Source of the DNA: Sandaracinaceae bacterium
GTDB lineage: Bacteria; Myxococcota_A; Polyangia; Polyangiales; JAFGIB01
Direction: 5' to 3'
NCBI GenBank assembly: GCA_017881145.1
Contig: JADGRG010000394.1
Coordinates: 1-6,444, forward strand
Length of the DNA stretch: 6,444 nucleotides
Part shown: positions 1 to 6,064 of the stretch, in pieces
How positions within the stretch are numbered: position 1 is the stretch's first letter
How the letters are laid out: each line of letters starts with the position of its first letter
Made by a program: the position numbers and the translations under genes
The notes under the pieces: model-generated
The model's database searches: none
What the model was told of the DNA's origin: nothing
Seen by the model: only the letters and a program-made list of their open reading frames with translations

Positions 1-228
1 GAACCTGCCACCACTACGGATATCAGATCACCGACACCCACCCGATCTTCCCTGGGGGACCGTGGACCGATGCCCTGAGCTGCGACGCGGCGCTTGATGC
101 ACGTGAATTTTCGGCCTCAAGACGGCGCCGGAAAGTGACGAATCACCGAGCGAACGACCGAGCTCGCGTGTTCCGAGCGCTCCAATGTCGGAGCCTAGCC
201 ACGCACGCCGGTACGGGCGGTGATTCCG
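1..228. other. Left-edge region without a defensible gene
   Basis: Two of the three plus-strand frames hit stops within the first 100 bases (TGA at 76-78 and at 95-97). The third frame is open from base 3 and has GC-rich third positions for about 30 codons, but it never stops before running deep into the histidine kinase gene, where it is clearly a shadow. It could be the worn 3' end of an upstream gene, but nothing proves that. On the minus strand one frame is open to the left edge over about 110 bases without a convincing start. The stretch presumably holds the promoter of the hybrid kinase gene. A TTGATG at 93-98 has no good -10 partner, so I do not call a promoter. Confidence 0.4.
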
Positions 229-2124
229 ATGCGAGTGCTTGTGGTCGAAGACGACGCTCTGAGCCGAGAGGCGCTGACGAGCAAGCTACGCGATCGCGGG
301 CACAGCGTGACCGAGTGCGCGCGAGCCGAACAAGCGATGGCGCTGCATGCGCGCTCCGCATTCCCTCTGATCCTGGTGGATTGGGTGTTGCCCGAGATGG
401 ACGGCCTCGCGCTCTGCCGCCGCCTGCGCGCAGTCCCGAACGGTGCGACGCCGGTTATCATCTTCACCACCTCCCGCAGTGGCGCCAGCGACTTGGTGCG
501 CGGGCTCGACGCTGGCGCCGACGACTACCTGACCAAGCCCATCGACCCCGAGTTGCTCAGCACGCGCCTGGCCATCGCCGAGCGGACGGCCGAAGAACGC
601 TCGCGCTCGGTCTCTACGGCGAGCGCGCTCGTGTCTTCGGAACGCGGCTTTCGCGCGCTTATCGAGGGCTCACCGGACGGCATCGTCGTGCACCGCAACG
701 GACACATCGTCTACGCCAACCCAGCCCTGCTTGCGATGCTCGACTACGAGCCGCATGCGCTGACGGGTCGACCATTTCTCAATCTCGTGCATCCGCAAGA
801 CCTGAACGCAGAGAGCGCTCGGCTACGACACCTCGAGGAACCATCGCGGCCCGGTGGAGCCCACGAAGTGCGGCTGCTGCGCCGTGACGGGGCCTGCGCC
901 GTATGCGAAGAAGTCTTCATTCCGCTGGTGTTTGGAGGCGAGCCCTCCATCGCGGCGCTCTTGCGCAACATCTCGGAGCGCAAGCTCATGGAGCAGCGCC
1001 TGCTGCTGGCCGATCGCATGGTGTCGATCGGTACGCTTGCAGCTGGCATCGCGCACGAGATCAGCAATCCGCTCTCTTACGTGATGGAGAACTTGCGCTT
1101 CATCGGCGAGGAAGTCGCAGAGCTCGGGGACACGGTGCCAGAAGCCAAGCAGCAGAGCCTGCACGAGCTCAGCTCGCAGGCGGCTGGCGGCGCCGAAAGA
1201 GTGCGCGTGATCATCAAAGCGCTGAAGACGTTCTCGCGCGCCGACACGACCGAGGAAGAACCGGTCGACCTCCAGCGCGCGATGGAAGGTGCGATCAGGC
1301 TAACCGGCAACGAGATTCGCCACCGTGCGCAACTGGAAACGCACTACGACACGGTTCCGCCCGTGGCTGGCACTGAAGCTCGGCTCGGACAGGTATTTCT
1401 GAACTTGCTCGTGAACGCCGCGCAGGCCATCCCCGTTGGGCACGCGGGAGAAAACCGCATCTCGATCAGCGTGCGCAAGCACGAGGACCGCGTGGCGGTT
1501 GAGATCTCCGATACCGGTTGTGGCATTGCGCCGGATGACGTCGGTCGCATCTTCGAGCCCTTCTTCACGACCAAGCCTGCGGGTGTGGGAACTGGGCTGG
1601 GGCTCTCCATTTGCCACAGCATCCTGAGCTCCTTCGGCGGAGCGATCTCTGTGGAAAGCCAGCTGGGGCGCGGGACGCTCTTCCGCGTGTTGCTCCCGCT
1701 GGCACGGGTCTCGGCGGTGCGTGCGCGAGGCGTCTCGTCGATGCCTCTGCAGCCCGTACGCGCGCTGCGACTGCTGATCGTGGACGACGAACAGAACGTG
1801 GTGCGGGCACTGCAGCGGGCGCTGCGCGAACACCATGTCTCCGTCGCCCTCAGCGGCAGCGAAGCACTCAGCATGCTCGACTCGGAACAAACCTTCGACC
1901 TGGTATTCTGCGATTTGATGATGGCGGACCTCTCCGGCATGGACGTCTATGAAGCAGTCAAGCGTCGCTATCCAGGAGTCGAGTCCCGCTTCGTGTTCAT
2001 GACGGGTGGTGCATTCACGCCCGCCGCCAAGGAATTCCTGGCTACCGTCCCGAACCCGGTCCTCGAGAAACCATTCGATCTGCGCGCCATCCAGAAGCTC
2101 CTGGAACAGCGGTTGGCAGCATGA
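229..2124 (+). CDS. Hybrid sensor histidine kinase, REC-PAS-HisKA-HATPase-REC
   Basis: A 631-residue cytoplasmic sensor kinase with no membrane segment. Domains in order (ATG numbering): receiver 1 at about 1-115, with acidic pair D8/D9, phospho-acceptor D51 (in DWVLPEMDG), T80 and K103; a PAS domain at about 137-250; HisKA with H276 in the H-box AHEISNPLSY; an HATPase_c domain with N-box N396, DTGCGI at 428-433, FEPFFTTK and GTGLGLS at 454-460; and receiver 2 at about 511-631 with D562, T592 and K614. Every catalytic residue of the kinase and both receivers is present, so it should autophosphorylate and pass phosphate to receiver 2. Receiver 1 probably lets another kinase control it. It has neither an HPt nor a DNA-binding domain, so its output goes through a partner. 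Start: GTG at 220 is in frame, but ATG 229 has GGTGA five bases upstream and puts the receiver right at the N-terminus, so I prefer 229. The physiological signal cannot be told from sequence. Confidence 0.93.
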   Translation: MRVLVVEDDALSREALTSKLRDRGHSVTECARAEQAMALHARSAFPLILVDWVLPEMDGLALCRRLRAVPNGATPVIIFTTSRSGASDLVRGLDAGADDYLTKPIDPELLSTRLAIAERTAEERSRSVSTASALVSSERGFRALIEGSPDGIVVHRNGHIVYANPALLAMLDYEPHALTGRPFLNLVHPQDLNAESARLRHLEEPSRPGGAHEVRLLRRDGACAVCEEVFIPLVFGGEPSIAALLRNISERKLMEQRLLLADRMVSIGTLAAGIAHEISNPLSYVMENLRFIGEEVAELGDTVPEAKQQSLHELSSQAAGGAERVRVIIKALKTFSRADTTEEEPVDLQRAMEGAIRLTGNEIRHRAQLETHYDTVPPVAGTEARLGQVFLNLLVNAAQAIPVGHAGENRISISVRKHEDRVAVEISDTGCGIAPDDVGRIFEPFFTTKPAGVGTGLGLSICHSILSSFGGAISVESQLGRGTLFRVLLPLARVSAVRARGVSSMPLQPVRALRLLIVDDEQNVVRALQRALREHHVSVALSGSEALSMLDSEQTFDLVFCDLMMADLSGMDVYEAVKRRYPGVESRFVFMTGGAFTPAAKEFLATVPNPVLEKPFDLRAIQKLLEQRLAA

Positions 2125-2234
2125 GCCGCGCCAGCGCGAAAAGCCGGCTCTCCGAGGCCAGCCGCTTCGACGACGTATTCAACGCGCCTGCGCTAAAGCA
2201 CTCGGTGCTCAGCTCAGTGCCTCACGTGGCATAG
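2121..2234 (+). CDS. Candidate small ORF overlapping the kinase stop (ATGA)
   Basis: A 37-codon ORF starts at ATG 2121, sharing ATGA with the TGA of the hybrid kinase, and ends at TAG 2232-2234. This overlap is the classic arrangement for translational coupling. About 30 of 37 codons end in G or C, as in the neighbouring genes. The predicted peptide starts MSRASAKSRLSEASRFDD, is basic and Ser-rich at the N-terminus, and has no membrane segment or motif I recognise. No strong Shine-Dalgarno lies upstream (a weak CGGTTGG only). It could be a real small partner of the kinase, the remnant of a longer downstream gene, or chance in GC-rich DNA. Chance is quite possible at this length. Confidence 0.25.
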   Translation: MSRASAKSRLSEASRFDDVFNAPALKHSVLSSVPHVA

Positions 2235-2295
2235 CGAAGCTTCGCGCTCACGCGACGTAGCTGACGGTGCCGCAGCGCGCTGCTCAGGACGGCAC
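2234..2295. terminator. Palindrome cluster between convergent genes, possible bidirectional terminator
   Basis: Between the two convergent genes are two perfect 12-nt palindromes: GCGAAGCTTCGC at 2234-2245 and GCAGCGCGCTGC at 2272-2283, the latter directly abutting the stop codon of the minus-strand gene. A further stem GTGCCG (2267-2272) with CGGCAC (2290-2295) could enclose the second one and would include that stop codon. No T-run follows in either direction, so these are not textbook intrinsic terminators. In high-GC bacteria, hairpins without a U-tract are often found at convergent gene ends, which is why I list them. Function is inferred from position only. Confidence 0.35.
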
Positions 2296-3756
2296 GACTT
2301 GCACGCGGTTGCGACCCGCTTGTTTCGCGGCAGCCACCGCCTTGTGTGCGGCTTCGTAGAGTGCGTGCTCGCGGCCTTTACACCCGGGCCCCCGCGTCGC
2401 CACCACGCCCAGGCTGACCGTCACGCGAAACTCGCCGAAGGGCCCGCGGATGGCCCGCTCTGCAACCTTCGCTCGAAGCCGATCTGCGACGACCTTCGCG
2501 CCGGGCTCGTCGGTGTTCGGCAGGAGGATCGCGAATTCATCGCCGCCGACGCGCGCAGCGAGGTCGCTGACGCGCAGCGATTCTCTCAGCATTTCTGCCA
2601 AGGTCACCAACACCACATCCCCGGTCTTGTGTCCGTAAGTGTCATTGACCTGCTTGATGTTGTCCGCGTCGACGATCAGTAGGGAGAGTGGCGCCTTCAC
2701 GCGATCTGCCAAGGCAACGGCACGCATCAGAGTCTCTTGAAACGCCCGATGATTCGCCAGCCCGGTCAACCCGTCGTTCAGGGCCAGCGTAGTAAGCTTC
2801 TGGCTGGCCTCTTGAAGCTCGCCGGCCAGACGCTCCTTGTCCCGGAGGGCTCCACCGAAGTGCTGCATCAACTCGTTGTAGCGACGGTTGACCTCGGCAA
2901 GACTCGCGGTAGTGTCACGCAGCGCAGCGGCGACGTCGATCTGCGGACCGACGTTGCAGTGAAACTGCGCCGCGGTCTCCTGCAACGCCAAAGGGATGCT
3001 CGAAAGCATGCTGTCGATCGCCGCGGGAGCCAGCCCAAGCTTGGCTCCCGCATTGATGGCCGCGAGGCGATTGGCCGCGACATCACCGCCTTCGAAGACC
3101 GCGGAAAGTCGCTCGGCGAGCCAGGCGACCGCGCCAAGATCGAAGGCGGGAGGCTCGGGCTCGTGGTGACGAGCGATCGCCATGGCGGTCTCATCGTCCA
3201 GGTGCCACGCCTTCGCCAAGCGGTAGCCCAGCTTGGCATGATCCACTTGACCTGCCGCGCGCTCCAGCATGGTGCGTGTCGCGGAGGGCGCTCGCGCGAG
3301 CTCCGCGACCGCGGCCAGGTTGTCGCGAGCCTTCACCAGCAAGCCAACTTCGATCAGCAGCCCGAGCGTGAAGTAGTCGTCGGCGGAGGGCTTCGCGAGC
3401 TTGTGTGCGACAGTCTTGGCGGCGATGCCTCGACGCAGACAGAGCGCGAAGAGCACAGCCCCGTCGGCCCCCTTGGGGGTCAGGTCCTCTACACAAGTCG
3501 CCAGCGCCATGTTGCGAGTGCCACGAACACCCAGCAGCGACACGGCATGCTGGGCGCCGACGACCTTGCGGCTGCGCATGTTGCCGGCGCTGTTCACGTA
3601 GGCAAGCATCCGCACCACGAACGCGGGGTCGTTCTGACAGAGCGCGACCAGCTCGCCAACCGTGACATTGGGCCGCACCGCAGCCTGCACGATCTGCAGC
3701 GCTAACATCGAGGCCGGCGAAGGGAGACTCGAGCGTTGCTGTGCCGACGTCACCAT
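2284..3756 (-). CDS. HDOD-GGDEF protein, probable diguanylate cyclase
   Basis: A 490-residue cytoplasmic protein. The N-terminal half (about 10-220) is an HDOD domain: NDPAF at 42-46, NSAGN at 55-59, LLG at 74-76 and a late ARHHEP at 195-200. The usual HD pair is not kept (GLLIEVG at 132-138 where HD relatives have GLLHDIG), as expected for HDOD, which is a regulatory rather than phosphohydrolase module. A predicted helical linker (about 275-322) leads to a GGDEF domain (about 325-488) with DGLTGLANHRAF, metal-binding D363, guanine-contact N371 and D380, and GGDEF at 404-408. An RxxD inhibitory site (RVSD, 395-398) lies exactly five residues before GGDEF. This points to an active cyclase making c-di-GMP from two GTP, with product inhibition. 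The C-terminal block is slightly worn (AAHKAVAAAKQAGRNRV), but GRN is kept. ATG 3756 is preceded by AAGGA, about 11 bases away. It is convergent with the hybrid kinase and divergent from the Ser/Thr kinase. The HDOD ligand is unknown. Confidence 0.92.
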   Translation of the reverse strand: MVTSAQQRSSLPSPASMLALQIVQAAVRPNVTVGELVALCQNDPAFVVRMLAYVNSAGNMRSRKVVGAQHAVSLLGVRGTRNMALATCVEDLTPKGADGAVLFALCLRRGIAAKTVAHKLAKPSADDYFTLGLLIEVGLLVKARDNLAAVAELARAPSATRTMLERAAGQVDHAKLGYRLAKAWHLDDETAMAIARHHEPEPPAFDLGAVAWLAERLSAVFEGGDVAANRLAAINAGAKLGLAPAAIDSMLSSIPLALQETAAQFHCNVGPQIDVAAALRDTTASLAEVNRRYNELMQHFGGALRDKERLAGELQEASQKLTTLALNDGLTGLANHRAFQETLMRAVALADRVKAPLSLLIVDADNIKQVNDTYGHKTGDVVLVTLAEMLRESLRVSDLAARVGGDEFAILLPNTDEPGAKVVADRLRAKVAERAIRGPFGEFRVTVSLGVVATRGPGCKGREHALYEAAHKAVAAAKQAGRNRVQVVPS

Positions 3757-3847
3757 GCGCTCTTCGTTCCTTCGACCTTTCGCGCGGACTTCATGAATTG
3801 ATCTGCTGTGGGCTCAAGTATGCATCGAGTTCGGACGAAATGCCGAT
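3757..3847. promoter_or_regulatory. Divergent promoter region shared by the cyclase and Ser/Thr kinase genes
   Basis: These 91 bases separate two head-to-head genes and must carry both promoters, or at least the leader sequences. The centre (3790-3830) is clearly more AT-rich than its surroundings. On the plus strand TTGATC (3798-3803) is followed 15 bases later by TATGCA (3819-3824), a weak sigma-70-like pair. On the minus strand TTGAGC is followed by ATGAAG after 17 bases, also weak. Small palindromes TCATGA (3791-3796) and ATGCAT (3820-3825) are present but too short to name an operator. For the plus gene, GGACGA (3833-3838) is a poor but usable ribosome binding site. For the minus gene, AAGGA lies at 3772-3768. 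Confidence 0.4.
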
Positions 3848-5938
3848 GTGACCGTGGGTTCCGCCTCGCACATCGGCGCTAATAGCGCACCCCGCATACT
3901 CGGCAAACGCTGGGAAATCGTCGAGCCGTTGGCCGACGGCGGCATGGGGACGATCTACATCGCCAAGCACTTGCAGACGGGCAAGCGCGCCGCGCTCAAG
4001 GTAATCGAGCGACACGATCCGGAAGCTCTGACGCGCTTCAAGCTCGAAGCCAGTGTATCGGCGGACGTGTGCCACGCTGGCATCGTAGACGTCTTCGACG
4101 CAGATTTCGATCCCGAAACAGGCTGCTGTTTCATCGCGATGGAGCTTCTGCTCGGCCGCACCCTACGCAAGCTGATGGACGACCCGAGCAGTACACCGCA
4201 AGCCGTGCTCGAGCTCTTGCTGCTGGCTCTGGAACCGCTGGCAGCCGCGCACGAAAAGGGCTTCATCCACCGCGATCTGAAGCCCGAAAACCTCTTCGTG
4301 GTCGAGGAGGCCGGAAGGCCCAGGCGCGTCAAGCTGCTCGATTTCGGTATCGCAGCCCAGACCAACGACCCACGCCTCACGCGAGCCGGCATGGCGATGG
4401 GCACTCCTAACTACATGAGCCCCGAGCAGGCGACCAACGCGCGGGAAGCAGGACCCGCGTCGGACGTGTGGTCGATGGGTGTGCTGATATACGAAGCCAT
4501 CTGTGGAGATGTTCCGTTTCGCAGTGAGACGACCGTCGGTGTCGTGGTGCAAGCGTGCACGAGCGACCACGTGGCGCTCGACACGGTGGTACAAGAGCTC
4601 GATCCAGCCGTCGCGCGCCTGGTGGATCGTTGCCTTGCGAAGACCCCAGCCCAGCGGCCACAGAACGCCACGCAATTGCTCTCCGAGCTGCGCCGACTGG
4701 TGCGCCCCAACTCCCTGCCCGCAGCCCGCCCCAAGCGCCGGCCCGACAACGGCCCGTGCAACGACTCCGGCGTGCGGCCGCGCTCCGTGCCACCCGAGCC
4801 AGAGCGCCAACTCGCAACCCCGCAGGCCTACGGTCCGATGGTTTGGGTCATCACCAGCGCCTCGACGATCTTCTTGGCTGTGGGTCTGGCTGCACAGGAC
4901 GCGATTTCGCCGTACATCGCTGTCTTCGTGGCAACCTTTGGCGGCATCGTCGGTGTCGCTGGAGCGCTCCAGACACGGCCAGCCAAGCGCAGGGCCTTTG
5001 ACCAGGTTGCAGAAGGCAACGTGCCGTTGCAGCCAGCGGCGGCAAACCAAGAACCAGCGCTCTCTCATCCCAACCGCGGTCCCGAGGATGCGCACGTCAA
5101 GATCGAGATCTTCGCCGACCTCTGCTGCACGGTGACTCGGCGGGTGTGTCAGCGGGTGCTGCAGCTGCGCGCCGAGCATCCGGACGACGTACAGGTGATC
5201 TGGAAGCCACTGCCCGATCCCGGTCGCGAGAACGCCGACGTCGCAGCCGAAACGGCTTGCGACCTCTGGAAACGCAGTGGCCCGGATGCCTTCTGGGCGT
5301 TCTTCGATCGGATCTTGCTGCCCTCGCGCAAGATCACCAGCGACGTGCTCCGTGAGACGGCTCTCGCTGCAGGCGCAGACTTGCACGATCTGCGGCGCGC
5401 TCTGCGCGTGCATGCTCATCAACGCACGCTCGTCGCCTCTCGCAAAGAGGCCAGCGCGCGCGGGGCCGTGACCAGCCCAGCGGTGTTCATCAACGGTGCG
5501 ATGCTGCACGAGGAAGCCACTGAGGATCGCTTGCGATGGGCCTACCGCGATGCTCGAACGGCCGAGGCCAAACGCCGGCGCGGAGGACTCGGCTCGCTAC
5601 GCACGCAGGTCGCCACGGCTCCAAATCAAAACGCCAGGATGCGCGGGCTTCTAATCCGCTACCGCGGAGCGCGCAATGCGCCGACGGGGCTGCGCAGGAC
5701 GCGAGACGAAGCACAGGAGCGTGCGGAGAAGTTACTGGCGCGCGCACGACTTCCGGGCGCCGACTTCGCGGACCTCGCGATGCGCTTCGCCGACGGCGTG
5801 CTGGACCACGATGACTTGACGCTGCTCGCCAGCGGCGCGAGCGACCTCTCCGAAGAGATCGCTCGCCTGCGCCCTCTTGAGCTCACCGAGCCCATCGAGT
5901 GCGACGAAGGTTTCCAGGTGATCCAACGCGTCAGGTGA
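3848..5938 (+). CDS. Ser/Thr protein kinase with membrane hairpin, DsbA-like and PpiC-like domains
   Basis: A 696-residue Hanks-type kinase. Kinase domain at about 20-285: glycine loop LADGGMGTIY (28-37, with Ala where the first Gly usually sits), K51 in AALK, E67 in helix C, HRDLKPEN (141-148, catalytic D143), DFG (165-167), GTPNYMSPE (185-193) and SDVWSMG (205-211). All catalytic residues are kept, so it should be active. A basic, Pro-rich linker (286-328) leads to two hydrophobic segments (about 330-350 and 355-375). Next comes a DsbA/thioredoxin-like domain (about 413-570: KIEIFADLCC, then TSPAVFING at 542-550 with the cis-Pro), then a parvulin-like domain (about 596-696). In both C-terminal domains the catalytic residues are changed: C427-T-V-T430 in place of CPxC, and G600 and Q690 where parvulins have His. 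They probably sense or bind peptide rather than catalyse. Start: GTG 3848 is the first usable start after the in-frame TGA at 3794; another GTG is at 3854. The gene downstream encodes an exported protein. Confidence 0.9.
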   Translation: MTVGSASHIGANSAPRILGKRWEIVEPLADGGMGTIYIAKHLQTGKRAALKVIERHDPEALTRFKLEASVSADVCHAGIVDVFDADFDPETGCCFIAMELLLGRTLRKLMDDPSSTPQAVLELLLLALEPLAAAHEKGFIHRDLKPENLFVVEEAGRPRRVKLLDFGIAAQTNDPRLTRAGMAMGTPNYMSPEQATNAREAGPASDVWSMGVLIYEAICGDVPFRSETTVGVVVQACTSDHVALDTVVQELDPAVARLVDRCLAKTPAQRPQNATQLLSELRRLVRPNSLPAARPKRRPDNGPCNDSGVRPRSVPPEPERQLATPQAYGPMVWVITSASTIFLAVGLAAQDAISPYIAVFVATFGGIVGVAGALQTRPAKRRAFDQVAEGNVPLQPAAANQEPALSHPNRGPEDAHVKIEIFADLCCTVTRRVCQRVLQLRAEHPDDVQVIWKPLPDPGRENADVAAETACDLWKRSGPDAFWAFFDRILLPSRKITSDVLRETALAAGADLHDLRRALRVHAHQRTLVASRKEASARGAVTSPAVFINGAMLHEEATEDRLRWAYRDARTAEAKRRRGGLGSLRTQVATAPNQNARMRGLLIRYRGARNAPTGLRRTRDEAQERAEKLLARARLPGADFADLAMRFADGVLDHDDLTLLASGASDLSEEIARLRPLELTEPIECDEGFQVIQRVR
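4835..4972 (+). other. Two-helix transmembrane hairpin in the Ser/Thr kinase
   Basis: Residues about 330-350 (PMVWVITSASTIFLAVGLAA and onward) and 355-375 (PYIAVFVATFGGIVGVAGAL and onward) are two hydrophobic stretches of about 20 residues, split by a short DAIS turn with one acidic residue. Basic clusters flank both outer sides (RPKRR at 294-298; RPAKRR at 377-382). By the positive-inside rule this predicts a hairpin with both ends in the cytoplasm, unlike the usual single-helix PknB-type layout with an external sensor. The topology is a prediction. Confidence 0.6.
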
Positions 5939-5940
5939 CG

Positions 5941-5945
5941 GGAGG
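5941..5945 (+). promoter_or_regulatory. Strong Shine-Dalgarno-like GGAGG after the kinase stop
   Basis: GGGAGG occupies 5940-5945, directly after the TGA of the kinase gene (5936-5938), and lies five bases before an in-frame GTG at 5951. By motif and spacing it is the best ribosome binding site in the window. It would start the downstream exported protein 38 residues earlier than ATG 6065, so it bears on which start is real. Confidence 0.45.
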
Positions 5946-6064
5946 CACAGGTGCCATCGCCAAGCAGAGACTTCTGGTCTGTCACTCCGAGCGCGAAGTC
6001 GGTCCGGAAGCGCTCTCCGGTCTTCAGCAACGGAAGAAACCGTCCGTTCTACTGGGTGGTGAAC

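Noticed and set aside
3..134. Possible 3' end of an upstream gene in the third plus frame
   Set aside because: About 30 codons look coding by third-position GC, but no stop occurs before the frame runs through the kinase gene, so a gene end cannot be placed.
135..887. Long plus-strand frame of 250 codons covering the left edge and the start of the hybrid kinase
   Set aside because: It is Arg- and Ala-rich with no domain and lies out of frame over a gene with intact receiver and PAS motifs. It is a GC-driven shadow.
1300..1940. Two overlapping antisense frames of almost 200 codons opposite the HATPase and receiver 2 region
   Set aside because: The sense strand has all N, G1, F and G2 boxes; the antisense products have no recognisable features.
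1741..2124. Internal ATG that could start a free-standing receiver protein
   Set aside because: The ATG falls in the linker just before receiver 2, but no ribosome binding site is evident and the frame is continuous with the kinase, so an independent product is not supported.
2737..3705. Plus-strand open frame of 322 codons opposite the HDOD-GGDEF gene
   Set aside because: It is the complement of a well-supported gene, has low-complexity composition and shows no domain.
4163..5509. Antisense open frame of 448 codons opposite the Ser/Thr kinase
   Set aside because: It is rich in His, Arg and Cys without recognisable motifs, while the plus strand carries every kinase motif. It is a shadow ORF typical of GC-rich codon bias.
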